Assembly (NCBI GenBank): GCA_949840955.1
Contig: CATKXV010000005.1
Location: forward strand, 1-64,000
Direction of reading: 5' to 3'
DNA: 64,000 bases
From: an uncultured Anaeroplasmataceae bacterium
GTDB taxonomy: Bacteria; Bacillota_I; Bacilli_A; Acholeplasmatales; Anaeroplasmataceae
Shown here: in pieces, positions 10,532 through 20,140 of the stretch
How positions within the stretch are numbered: position 1 is the first letter of the stretch
How the letters are laid out: the number at the start of each line of letters is the position of its first letter
Notes under the pieces: model-generated
The model's database searches: none
Told to the model about the DNA's origin: nothing
The model's input: only the letters and a program-made list of their open reading frames with translations
Translations under genes and position numbers: made by a program

Positions 10532-11946
10532 TATTTATTCCCTCCATTTCCACCGACGGTCATCTGCTTAACTCGGATGGTTGGCTGACCCACACAGGTT
10601 GGAATACTTCCTGATGCTGATCCACACATACCATATCCAAAAGACTGATTATTTGCAACCATATCTATATTCATAATGGTATCCTTTCCATTGCCAATTA
10701 ATGTAGCTCCCTTAACACGCTTAGTCAGCTTTCCATCCTCAATCATAAAGGCTTCTCCTACAGAGAAATTATATTCACCTGTAGCTGGATTCACTGAACC
10801 CCCTGACATGGTTTTTGCAAATAATCCATACTTTGTACTTGCAATAATCTCCTCTGGGGTGCTCTGTCCATTGGCAATATAGGTATTTGTCATTCTTGAG
10901 GTTGGTGAAAAACGATAGCTTTCTCTTCTTGTAGATCCTGTTGGAGTAGCATTCATTCTTCTTCCATTTTTCATATCTACCATATAGCTCTTTAAAATTC
11001 CATTTTCAATTAAAACATTACGTCTGGTTGGATTTCCTTCATCGTCTATATTTTCACTACCCCATTCATTTGGTATTGTCCCATCATCAATTGCAGTAAC
11101 ACAATCCGCAGCAATTTTTTCTCCAAGCTTGCCACAAAACACACTCATTCCCTTAGCAACACTTGTTGCCTCTAATGCATGCCCACAGGCCTCATGAAAA
11201 ATAACTCCACCAAAGGCATTATGGATAACAACATCATAAACACCACCAACCATATCATCTGCTAAAAGCGTTTCTACAGCTGCCTGAGCAATCTGATTAG
11301 CAAAGGCTACAAAATCAAACTTCTCAAAATGAGAAATATCAAAGTTTCCACCATAGGAGTTAAAGCCCTGCTCCATCTGGGTACCATCACTTGCAACAGC
11401 ACTTGCAGAAACTCTCTGATGATTTCTTATATCTGTCTTATACACACCATTGCTGTTTGCTATGGTTACTTCCTGAGTTTCATCGGTAAAGTTTGCTATT
11501 GCCTGAACAATTTTAGGACTATAGGCTTGAATTGTTTTTGTACAGGTTTCCAAATAGCCTAATTTTTTTGAATTGGGTATATTTTTTGATAACACATTAA
11601 ATTTTGTATGAGCATCTACCTTCGTATCCGTAAACTCAAAATCATGAATTAAGACCTCACTATGATAAGCACTCCGTAGCTTTCTTGCTAACTTTAGCAG
11701 GCCTTCCTCACTCATATCATTTGTATAGCCATACACCTCTGCATTTTCCTTTAAAATACGAATTGCAGCACCATATAAATGACTAGCATTAATATCTTCA
11801 ATCTGTTCTCCTACACGACGGATTACATTAGAAACCTTGTCTTCAACAAAAATTTCAGCATAATCTCCACCAGTAGCAAGAGATTCTAAAATGATTTTTT
11901 TTGCTAATTTTTTATCCATATGTCTCTTCCTTTCCTTAATCAACAT
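10531..11946 (-). CDS. tldD: Metalloprotease TldD
   Basis: Contains IFHEACGHALEA (HExxxH) typical of TldD; internal start MDKKLAKK likely. Confidence 0.92.
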   Translation of the reverse strand: MLIKERKRHMDKKLAKKIILESLATGGDYAEIFVEDKVSNVIRRVGEQIEDINASHLYGAAIRILKENAEVYGYTNDMSEEGLLKLARKLRSAYHSEVLIHDFEFTDTKVDAHTKFNVLSKNIPNSKKLGYLETCTKTIQAYSPKIVQAIANFTDETQEVTIANSNGVYKTDIRNHQRVSASAVASDGTQMEQGFNSYGGNFDISHFEKFDFVAFANQIAQAAVETLLADDMVGGVYDVVIHNAFGGVIFHEACGHALEATSVAKGMSVFCGKLGEKIAADCVTAIDDGTIPNEWGSENIDDEGNPTRRNVLIENGILKSYMVDMKNGRRMNATPTGSTRRESYRFSPTSRMTNTYIANGQSTPEEIIASTKYGLFAKTMSGGSVNPATGEYNFSVGEAFMIEDGKLTKRVKGATLIGNGKDTIMNIDMVANNQSFGYGMCGSASGSIPTCVGQPTIRVKQMTVGGNGGNK

Positions 11947-12087
11947 TATATATAATTATATCACAAAACTCCTATAATTTAATAGATAATTTGAAATAAA
12001 ATCCTTTTTTTGTATATCTTACAATAAATATTCTTTTTTATACTATAAGATACTTCCAATCTAAAGTCATAAACATTAAAATTGATT

Positions 12088-12768
12088 TTATCGCTTCAGC
12101 TTCAAAATCAATTCCTTATCCTCCTTTGAAATGCGATAAGAATCTCTTACCTTACGAATGGTCATTTGAATTAATTTCGTATCCCTTGTGCTTTTTAATA
12201 TCGCAAAGGCCTCCTCCTTATACTGTATCATTAAGGTAGCAATAAACCATGCCACCCCCATTTTTGCATAATAGGTTGTACAATCTAAGGATTGGATCAT
12301 ATTTACCGCTTCTACAACATATTCATCATTTAAATAATAGCTAAGAAGCATAACAGCAACAAAGCGTACCTCATATTCACGGGTACTCTTTTGGTATTCC
12401 TTTAAAAAGGCTAGCATCAATTCAGGATTTTGCTTCGTACGTTTTAAGGAGGCTACCAAACAGTCACAAATAGCCCAATCCCTTATTCTTGGAATAAAAG
12501 CTTTTAAATAAGAAATACGACTTGAAAAATCCATTTTTGCTTGTGCTATGACAAAGGCATAAAGAAGCTCAATTTCAAAGGAGCTCTCATCATATTCAAT
12601 TAAAAATGAATGATACTCCTCTCTGCATAGCCTTTTTGCTAGCTTCCTCACATCAGGAATTTTCACACCCAAAATAGGAAGACTATTTGGAATAAGCCTA
12701 CTTTGAAAATCTCTTAATTTTTCTGTAGCCATACCATTAAGTTCTTTTTTTATATCCTCTATCATCAT
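12088..12768 (-). CDS. DNA alkylation repair protein (AlkD-like HEAT repeats)
   Basis: LPILGVKIPDVRKLAK, WAICDC, YYAKMGVAWFIA. Confidence 0.88.
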   Translation of the reverse strand: MMIEDIKKELNGMATEKLRDFQSRLIPNSLPILGVKIPDVRKLAKRLCREEYHSFLIEYDESSFEIELLYAFVIAQAKMDFSSRISYLKAFIPRIRDWAICDCLVASLKRTKQNPELMLAFLKEYQKSTREYEVRFVAVMLLSYYLNDEYVVEAVNMIQSLDCTTYYAKMGVAWFIATLMIQYKEEAFAILKSTRDTKLIQMTIRKVRDSYRISKEDKELILKLKR

Positions 12769-12835
12769 TCCACCTCCTAACTATTATCTCATAATTTAGT
12801 GATTTAAGCAATATACTTAAGCTGAGGGGATATAT

Positions 12836-13405
12836 ATGAAATTTGGAATAGCAATCAGAAAAAATGAGACAGATTATTTTGTGCATCAAAGCTACACACA
12901 TATGCTACAGGATAAAAATCATACCTTTGGTATTGTAACCCTAGATAGCTGTTTAGAGCTCTATGATGCCTTTTTACTTCCAGGTGGCGATGACATAGAC
13001 CCAAAATATTATCATCAAGAAAATTATGCAGCAAAGCATATAGATGAGGAAATGGATCAATTGGATTTTAAAATCATTCGCTATGCAATACAAGCAAAAA
13101 AACCTCTACTTGGAATATGTAGAGGTATACAGAGTATCAATGTTTTTTTTGGTGGAACACTAAAACAAAATATTTTACATCATATGAATGAGAACCATTT
13201 TATTTTTTGGAACAATCAATATGTATTGGTAAATTCCTTTCACCATCAAAGCATTGATGTATTAGGAAAAGATTTACTTATCGAAGCAAAAAGTCAGGAT
13301 GGGGAAATAGAAATCATCAAGCATAAATCCCTTCCTATTTACGGAGTACAATTTCATCCTGAGCTTTTCTCCTTTGATATGAGCCGTATTTTTAACGAGA
13401 TTTAA
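12836..13405 (+). CDS. Gamma-glutamyl-gamma-aminobutyrate hydrolase-like class I glutamine amidotransferase (peptidase C26)
   Basis: LPGGDDIDPKYY, LLGICRGIQSINV, GVQFHPE. Confidence 0.92.
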   Translation: MKFGIAIRKNETDYFVHQSYTHMLQDKNHTFGIVTLDSCLELYDAFLLPGGDDIDPKYYHQENYAAKHIDEEMDQLDFKIIRYAIQAKKPLLGICRGIQSINVFFGGTLKQNILHHMNENHFIFWNNQYVLVNSFHHQSIDVLGKDLLIEAKSQDGEIEIIKHKSLPIYGVQFHPELFSFDMSRIFNEI

Positions 13406-13721
13406 AGCTATCGCATTCGGTTTCACTGCGGTAACTAGCATTTTCATTACCCACTGTAATTTCTTTAGCAACACATTCATTATTATTGTTATGAACACAA
13501 TAATTTGCACTACACATCACCTTAACAGCTGAAGGCTCTGGTGACATTTCTCTTGCCATTTCAGAAACTAATACGTCAGAATTGTGAGGATTTTTGAAAC
13601 TTTGACAAAAGGTCCCGATTTTACTTTTAGCAAATAGTCCTTCAACATTAATATGCTTCTTTGCACATTTACAATTTTCATTGTATCCACACATTTTCAC
13701 ATTACAATTTACATTTGTCAT
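13392..13721 (-). CDS. DUF1540-type Cys-rich protein
   Basis: CNVKMCGYNENCKCAKKHINVEG and MCSANYCVHNNNNECVAKEITVG repeats. Confidence 0.8.
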   Translation of the reverse strand: MTNVNCNVKMCGYNENCKCAKKHINVEGLFAKSKIGTFCQSFKNPHNSDVLVSEMAREMSPEPSAVKVMCSANYCVHNNNNECVAKEITVGNENASYRSETECDSFKSR

Positions 13722-13765
13722 ACTATCATCCTTTCAAAAAATAGTATGGCATAAAATTGCTTTTC

Positions 13766-14503
13766 TTATTCAACGTTCATCGATTTTTTACTTGTAATTT
13801 TGTCTAGAAAAGCCACAATTTTTTTGTTAAAGGCAAAGCATAAAATGGCTAAAGCAAAGCTAATGGAGCCAATGACAATACCAGGTATAAAATTTCCTGT
13901 CACTACAGAATTTCCTACAACAACCGATACAATCGTCATAGGTAATCTTGCAATAAAATTAATGAGGATAAAATAGCATACCCTCACTTTAGTAAAGGGA
14001 ACAATAAAGGCTATAGGATCCTTGGGTAAAAAAGGAATTAAAAGGTAGGAAAACATCAAAACACCACAACGCTTTCCATCTTCCAATAATTTAAATTTTT
14101 TAGGCTCCTCTGGATCAATAAACAAGGCTAAAAAGCTATTTCCAAAGGCTTTAACAAGACCGATAACCACCAATGCACCCAGGGTTTGCCCTACCAAGCA
14201 AATGATAACTGCTAAAGCAGGATGATACAGCATACCTGTTATAATAACAATAGGTCCAGCTGGAATGATTGCAAGAACTGTTTGGATAATCTGTAGGCCT
14301 ATAAGGATTAGCCAGCTAAAGCCACCATAGGATCTAATTTTTTCTATCGTTTGATTTAAATATTCCTCATCCTTCTGCATCCTTACAAAAATAGGATACA
14401 GCTTAACACAAGCAAAAATGGTTAAAGCAACTAAAATAAGGATTAAGGATACCTGAATCGTTATCCGAATAATTCGGTATCGTTTTTTCTTTTCCTCTTC
14501 CAC
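13766..14503 (-). CDS. TVP38/TMEM64 (VTT domain) family membrane protein
   Basis: Central AIIPAGPIVIITGMLYHP...GQTLGALVVIGLVKAFG. Confidence 0.85.
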   Translation of the reverse strand: MEEEKKKRYRIIRITIQVSLILILVALTIFACVKLYPIFVRMQKDEEYLNQTIEKIRSYGGFSWLILIGLQIIQTVLAIIPAGPIVIITGMLYHPALAVIICLVGQTLGALVVIGLVKAFGNSFLALFIDPEEPKKFKLLEDGKRCGVLMFSYLLIPFLPKDPIAFIVPFTKVRVCYFILINFIARLPMTIVSVVVGNSVVTGNFIPGIVIGSISFALAILCFAFNKKIVAFLDKITSKKSMNVE

Positions 14504-14506
14504 AAT

Positions 14507-15328
14507 TTACCACCTCTTATCTATTGTACACCGAATTTCCTCTTGTGTAAATGGGTCAGTAAAACTTATACTATAGCTTGTTAAGCATAGCTGCTCATAG
14601 GCTTTACCTCCATATAGCTGATCTCCTATAATTGGATGACCCATATGGGAGGTATGCACACGAATTTGATGCGTTCTGCCTGTTTCTAAAACAAACTCTA
14701 AAAGGCTTTCCTTCTCGTTATGACAAATCACATTATAATGACTTATCGCAAGCTTGCCTGTACTAGATACATATCTTTTATTGGAATTCTCTTCTTTTTC
14801 TATATAGGTTGTTATTGTTCCTGGTAAGGAAACATCCCCTTCCACTAGGCATAAATACTTTCTTTCCATATGCTCATGAGTTGGCTCTAAAAGACTTGCA
14901 GCATAGCGATCCTTAGCTACTACAACAAGTCCACTGGTTTCCTTATCTAACCGATTCAATATGTGAATTTCCTGTTCTCCCAAATAATTTAATAAATCCT
15001 GATATAGGCTTTCTGGATTTCCTCTTGTAGGAATGGTTAGCTGATTGGGCTCCTTATCGACGATTAAATAGTGCTCTGTTTCCAAAACAATCTTTGGCAA
15101 TTGGTTGCTTTTAGGCCAGTTTATTTCCTTTGGCAGTGTCTTAAAGCATACCTGTATCCTAGAGCCTACAGGTACCCTTTTATACCATTCTAAAAAAATG
15201 CCATCAACGGTTATATCCGCTTGGCTATACTTTAAAAATCTATAAAAGCGTTTTGAAAACTTTTTTTTCAATATTTCAGACAATATATCTTCTTTTTCTG
15301 TTTTAAATTCTATTTCATTTATTTTCAT
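14507..15328 (-). CDS. RluA family pseudouridine synthase
   Basis: HILNRLDKETSGLVVVAKD catalytic motif, TGRTHQIRVHTSHMGHPIIGDQLYGG. Confidence 0.94.
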   Translation of the reverse strand: MKINEIEFKTEKEDILSEILKKKFSKRFYRFLKYSQADITVDGIFLEWYKRVPVGSRIQVCFKTLPKEINWPKSNQLPKIVLETEHYLIVDKEPNQLTIPTRGNPESLYQDLLNYLGEQEIHILNRLDKETSGLVVVAKDRYAASLLEPTHEHMERKYLCLVEGDVSLPGTITTYIEKEENSNKRYVSSTGKLAISHYNVICHNEKESLLEFVLETGRTHQIRVHTSHMGHPIIGDQLYGGKAYEQLCLTSYSISFTDPFTQEEIRCTIDKRW

Positions 15329-15456
15329 AAATTCATTTTATCATAAAAGATAGGAAAACAAAACATGAGAAGCAAATTTCTTTTTACTATTTTTAGAAAG
15401 ATATCTTTTTATTTTCTTGAAAAGAAGGTATAATAAAGATAAGAGGTGATTTCACA

Positions 15457-16704
15457 ATGAGTGATATAATTCAAGAAGCACAACGATGTTTAAAATGTAA
15501 AAGACCCCTTTGTAAGGAAGGATGTCCAGTAAAAACGGAAATCCCTACCATTATGAATATGTTTTTAGAAGGAAAAATGGATGAGGCTGGGGAATTGCTG
15601 TTTAAAAATAATCCCCTTTCTGCGGTTTGTTCCTTGATATGTCCACATGAAAAAAACTGTATGGGGCATTGTATATTGAACCACAAAAATTCTCCAATTA
15701 AGTTTTTTGAAGTTGAAAATTATATTTCTACTTTCTTTTTAGATAAAGCCAAGCTCCATCCTGAGGTAAAGAATGGACATCTGGTTGGAATTATCGGTGC
15801 AGGACCTGCTGGACTTACTCTTGCCATTCTTCTTGCTCAAAAGGGCTATGATGTAACCATTATAGATTCTAAGGATAAAATCGGTGGAGTATTACGTTAT
15901 GGAATTCCAGAATTCAGATTACCTAAGACGATATTAGATAAGCTTCTAAATCGTATGAAGGATTTGGGAATACAATTTAGACCCAATACTCTGATTGGTC
16001 CGACAGTTACAATTGATGATATGTTTGAGGATGGCTATGATGCTATTTTCATTGGAACGGGAGTTTGGAAGCCCAATCGGTTAAGAATTCCTGGAGAAAC
16101 CTTAGGAAATGTGCATTTTGCCATAGACTTTTTGAAAAACCCGGATTCCTATAATAACCTAGGAGACCACGTTGTAATCATCGGTGCAGGAAACGTGGCT
16201 ATGGATGCTGCTAGAACCATTCTTAGAAAAACTGCTGCTAAGGTTGATATTATCTTCTTCCGTGGACGTGAAGAGGTTACGGCTTTAGAGGAGGAGCTTA
16301 AAATGGCTGAAGTCGATGGAGTAAAAATGAACTATTATTTAAATACCATTAAAATAGAGCCTGATGGAATTATCGTAGAGCCTGTACTAAAGCATGAAAA
16401 TGAGGATGGAACAATTTCATATACAAATGATCAGGACCATCCATATAAAATCAACAGCTCCTCTGTCATTATAGCCATAGGTCAGGGTGCTCAAACCAAC
16501 ATTGTCAAAAACACAAAGCAAATTGATACAAATCATAGGGGACTTATTGAAACCTCAGATAAGGGAGCAACTACCCGTCCAGGTGTATATGCTGCTGGGG
16601 ATGTCGTATCTGGTGCTAGAACAGTTGTTGAAGCAGTTGCTGCAACCAAGCAGGTTGCTGAAGAAATTGATCAGTTTATTCAAAGAAAATATAATGCAGT
16701 ATAA
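15457..16704 (+). CDS. NAD(P)-dependent oxidoreductase, GltD-like (glutamate synthase small subunit family)
   Basis: CLKCKRPLCKEGCPV Fe-S region; GAGPAGLTLA and GAGNVAMDAAR nucleotide-binding motifs; AAGDVVSGARTVVEAVAATKQ. Confidence 0.92.
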   Translation: MSDIIQEAQRCLKCKRPLCKEGCPVKTEIPTIMNMFLEGKMDEAGELLFKNNPLSAVCSLICPHEKNCMGHCILNHKNSPIKFFEVENYISTFFLDKAKLHPEVKNGHLVGIIGAGPAGLTLAILLAQKGYDVTIIDSKDKIGGVLRYGIPEFRLPKTILDKLLNRMKDLGIQFRPNTLIGPTVTIDDMFEDGYDAIFIGTGVWKPNRLRIPGETLGNVHFAIDFLKNPDSYNNLGDHVVIIGAGNVAMDAARTILRKTAAKVDIIFFRGREEVTALEEELKMAEVDGVKMNYYLNTIKIEPDGIIVEPVLKHENEDGTISYTNDQDHPYKINSSSVIIAIGQGAQTNIVKNTKQIDTNHRGLIETSDKGATTRPGVYAAGDVVSGARTVVEAVAATKQVAEEIDQFIQRKYNAV

Positions 16705-16728
16705 TATATGCTTTGGTATAAAGAATTA

Positions 16729-16752
16729 GGCGTGATGTCACGCCTTTTCTTT
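16729..16752. terminator. Intrinsic terminator
   Basis: GGCGTGATGTCACGCC followed by TTTTCTTTT. Confidence 0.75.
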
Positions 16753-16772
16753 TGTCTTATTTCAAGCTTTTG

Positions 16773-19502
16773 CTAAGCTTTTTTTATTTTTTTTGCTAAG
16801 ACCACAAATTCATGAACAAGTAAAGGCAACAAAGATAAAGCAATAGTAATCAGCCACAGCCTCCATGATAAATTACTTGTAGAAAAAATATCTCTTATTC
16901 CAGGAGTCTCAACAACAAACAGTTGTAATACAATTCCTAGGATAAAGGCTACATAAAGCATCTTATTCTTTCCTTTGAAAATATGAAGAACAGAGTGCTT
17001 TATATCACTCATACCCAGCATATGAAATAATTCACAAAAGGCAAGTGTAGTAAAAGCCATCGTTTGAGCTTGATGCAAAAGCATAGGCTGATTGAGATAT
17101 AAGGCTTTAATATCAGCTATATGGAATGCTCCATTAACCCATCCACAGGATAAAAAGGCAAGCACTACGGCAAGGGTAATTACCACACCATAGCCAATGG
17201 TTAATCCAAGGCCTCCCCTTGCAAAAATACCCTCCTTTGTATCTCTTGGGGGATCCTGCATGATATCCTTATCCTTAGGATGCATACCTAAAGCTATGGC
17301 AGGTAAAGAATCTGTAACCAGATTGACCCATAATAGATGTATGGCTATCAGTGGTGTAGGCAGTCCTACACAGATTAAAATGAATAAAGCGAAAACCTCT
17401 GCTATATTGCTACCTAAAAGAAAGAACACAGCTCTTCTGATATTAGCATAGACTCCTCTGCCCTCTTCAACTGCCTTTTCAATGGAAGAAAAATTATCAT
17501 CCGTTAAAATCATATCAGCAGCTCCTTTAGCTACATCTGTTCCAGTAATTCCCATTGCAATCCCAATATCGGCTGTTTTTAAGCTGGGAGCATCATTTAC
17601 CCCATCCCCTGTCATAGCTACAACATTTCCTAATTTTTTAAATGTTTTAACCACAGAAACCTTATTTTCAGGCGAAACTCTAGCAAAGACACGTGCCGTT
17701 TTACAGGCCTCCATCAATTGCTTTTCAGACATTTCATCGATTTGCTTTCCTGTGTAGCAATCCTCTATATGGTCGCATATACCTAAGGAATTGGCTATCG
17801 CATAAGCTGTATCCTTGTGATCTCCTGTAATCATAACGGTTTGAATTCCGGCTGTTTTAAATTTTTCTACAGCAGCTTTAGCCTCTGCTCTTGGAGGATC
17901 TATCATAGCAACCAATCCTACAAAGGTCAAATCCTCCTCTTCTACCTGATTCGTTTCTCTATAAGCCAAAGCCAAAACACGTAAAGCTCTTTTAGAAAAT
18001 TCCTGATTTGCTTGATTGATTTTATGGATATCCTCTTCTGTAATATTTCTAACTACAACTCCATCCATGATTTTTGTTGTATGATTTAAGATGCTATCTA
18101 AGGCTCCCTTTGTATATAGAATTTTCTTATTCTGCGCTCTATGAAGTGTTGACATCATTTTACGATTGCTATCAAAGGGAATTTCATCTATTCTTGGATA
18201 TGCTTCTTCCAGCATAGCCTTATGTAAATTGAGCTCATTTGCAAAGAATACTAAAGCTATTTCTGTAGGATCTCCATAAATTCCTTCATCAACTGTTGCA
18301 TTTGAGCATAAGCTAAGTCCTCTTGCTAAGGGCTCTAGCTTTTTACCTTGCTCCAAAAAATTTTCTTTACAAATGATTTCTCCTGATAGATAGGCTTCTA
18401 CAACCGTCATACGGTTTTGGGTTAGGGTTCCAGTTTTATCAGAGCATACAATTTGAACAGCACCTAAAGTTTCTACGCTAGGAAGCTTTCTGACTATGGT
18501 ATTGGCTCGAACCATTTTTTGAACCCCCAAGGATAATACGATTGTTACTACAGCAGGTAGTCCTTCTGGAATAGCAGCAACAGCTAAGGAAATAGAGGTC
18601 AAAATCGCTTCAAGAACAAATTCCAATTCCATTCCCTTTCCATCTAAAAATATCCATAAAATATCAACAAGAAAAACAACAAGAACAATGGCTAAAGTAA
18701 AGAAACCTAGAATTTTAGAAAGCTTACTTAATATTTTTTGTAAGGGTGTTTGCTCAACCAAAGCCTTATCAATTCCATCTGCTATCTTACCAATTTCTGT
18801 AGACATTCCCGTATGTGTAACAATTCCCATGCCTCTACCAAAGGTTACAATTGTGGACATAAAGGCACAATTTTTACGATCTCCTATCCCTATGGGCTCT
18901 GTAGAAATAAAATCACAATCCTTTTCTGATGGAACCGATTCTCCGGTTAAAGAGGATTCATTCACCTTTAAATTTATACTTTCAATCAGTCGGATATCCG
19001 CTCCGATGGTATCCCCCTCCTCTAGTACAATCAGATCTCCTGGAACAAGCTGACTGGATTTAATTTTTTTACGCTTACCATCTCGTACCACAGTAGTTTC
19101 AGGGCTTGCCAAATGCTTTAATGCCTCTAATGAGCTTTCAGCCTTCAGCTCCTGAATTGTTCCTATTCCAGCATTTAAAAGGATTACAGCTAAAATAATA
19201 ATGACATCTGGCCAATCTCCTACAGAGAAAAAATCAAAGGGTAATCCTGATTTTATGGTTACTATGGTTTCATAAATTGAAACACCTAGGGTTACCATAA
19301 TTGCAGCAAATAAAACATATATCATTGGATTTCTCAGTTCTCCAATGAAAATTTTCAACCCCGATTTTTTCTTTTTTTCCACTAAGGAATTCTCTCCATA
19401 CTCTGCGAATCGAAGATTGGCTTCCTCTGAGGATAACCCTTGTCTTCGATCTGTTTTTAATAGCCCTTGTGTTTCTAAAATTGATTGATTATAAAAATCC
19501 AT
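16773..19502 (-). CDS. Cation-translocating P-type ATPase (P2A, Ca2+/Mn2+ type)
   Basis: CSDKTGTLTQN phosphorylation motif, PEGLPA, TGDGVNDAPSLK; preceded by a yybP-ykoY-like leader. Confidence 0.93.
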   Translation of the reverse strand: MDFYNQSILETQGLLKTDRRQGLSSEEANLRFAEYGENSLVEKKKKSGLKIFIGELRNPMIYVLFAAIMVTLGVSIYETIVTIKSGLPFDFFSVGDWPDVIIILAVILLNAGIGTIQELKAESSLEALKHLASPETTVVRDGKRKKIKSSQLVPGDLIVLEEGDTIGADIRLIESINLKVNESSLTGESVPSEKDCDFISTEPIGIGDRKNCAFMSTIVTFGRGMGIVTHTGMSTEIGKIADGIDKALVEQTPLQKILSKLSKILGFFTLAIVLVVFLVDILWIFLDGKGMELEFVLEAILTSISLAVAAIPEGLPAVVTIVLSLGVQKMVRANTIVRKLPSVETLGAVQIVCSDKTGTLTQNRMTVVEAYLSGEIICKENFLEQGKKLEPLARGLSLCSNATVDEGIYGDPTEIALVFFANELNLHKAMLEEAYPRIDEIPFDSNRKMMSTLHRAQNKKILYTKGALDSILNHTTKIMDGVVVRNITEEDIHKINQANQEFSKRALRVLALAYRETNQVEEEDLTFVGLVAMIDPPRAEAKAAVEKFKTAGIQTVMITGDHKDTAYAIANSLGICDHIEDCYTGKQIDEMSEKQLMEACKTARVFARVSPENKVSVVKTFKKLGNVVAMTGDGVNDAPSLKTADIGIAMGITGTDVAKGAADMILTDDNFSSIEKAVEEGRGVYANIRRAVFFLLGSNIAEVFALFILICVGLPTPLIAIHLLWVNLVTDSLPAIALGMHPKDKDIMQDPPRDTKEGIFARGGLGLTIGYGVVITLAVVLAFLSCGWVNGAFHIADIKALYLNQPMLLHQAQTMAFTTLAFCELFHMLGMSDIKHSVLHIFKGKNKMLYVAFILGIVLQLFVVETPGIRDIFSTSNLSWRLWLITIALSLLPLLVHEFVVLAKKIKKA

Positions 19503-19543
19503 TTCCTATACCTCCATCATATATTTACCCACAAACGAAAAGA

Positions 19544-19564
19544 AAAACAGGACTATGCCTGTTT
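19544..19564 (-). terminator. Riboswitch expression-platform terminator
   Basis: Minus strand GAAACAGGCATAGTCCTGTTTTTC then T-rich. Confidence 0.8.
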
Positions 19565-19601
19565 CATTTGTTCTATGTAAGACAAGCATAGTTTGAACTA
19601 C

Positions 19602-19690
19602 ACTTAAGTCTTGATGGATTACTGTAGCTTCCGGAGTTTCCTCGTATTGACGAAATGCTGCAACCCTTTGGTTCATCTACTCCCTTAAGT
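19602..19690 (-). ncRNA. yybP-ykoY (Mn2+-sensing) riboswitch aptamer
   Basis: Minus strand ACTTAAGGGAGTAGATGAACC...GCAGCATTTCGTCAATACGAGGAAACTCCGGAAGCTAC...CTTAAGT; closing P1 helix ACTTAAG/CTTAAGT; downstream gene is a P-type ATPase. Confidence 0.85.
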
Positions 19691-19783
19691 ATTTCTATCA
19701 TAACGCACTTCCTAGCGTTTGTCAATTCCTTTTTAAAGAAAATACAAATTAAAAATCAATCAATATAAAATTATAAATACCTG

Positions 19784-19812
19784 TTGACACATACCCTATA
19801 TGGGTATATAAT
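19784..19812 (+). promoter_or_regulatory. SigA-type promoter of the csoR-copA operon with operator palindrome in the spacer
   Basis: TTGACA (19784-19789), 17-bp spacer, TATAAT (19807-19812); palindrome ATACCCTATATGGGTAT at 19791-19807. Confidence 0.85.
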
Positions 19813-19838
19813 AAATGGTGAGAAACGAGGTGCATTAC

Positions 19839-20129
19839 ATGGAATGCTGTGAAACTAAAAAAACATATCGAACTGAGGAAGAAAAAAGAACGATGATAAA
19901 TCGTCTAAATCGCTTGAGTGGTCAAATTAAAGGGATTGCCAATATGATTGCCGATGATCGATATTGTGATGAAATTTTAATTCAGCTATCTGCTGTCGAT
20001 AAATCCATCAAATCTTTAGCCAATTATTTACTTGAAAAGCACATGAAATCCTGTGTGAAGGAAAATATAATAAATGGGAATGATGCCGTTTTGGATGAAA
20101 TTGTAGATTTATTTAAAAGATTTCAATAG
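19839..20129 (+). CDS. csoR: CsoR-family metal-sensing repressor
   Basis: LNRLSGQIKGIANMIADDRYCDEILIQLSAVD; start at 19839 preferred over 19815 because 19815 would precede the expected transcription start and 19839 has GAGGTG upstream. Confidence 0.9.
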   Translation: MECCETKKTYRTEEEKRTMINRLNRLSGQIKGIANMIADDRYCDEILIQLSAVDKSIKSLANYLLEKHMKSCVKENIINGNDAVLDEIVDLFKRFQ

Positions 20130-20140
20130 GAGATATTAGA

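Noticed and set aside
13274-13510. ORF 13274-13510
   Set aside because: Shadow of the C26 peptidase and DUF1540 genes, both of which have clear motifs.
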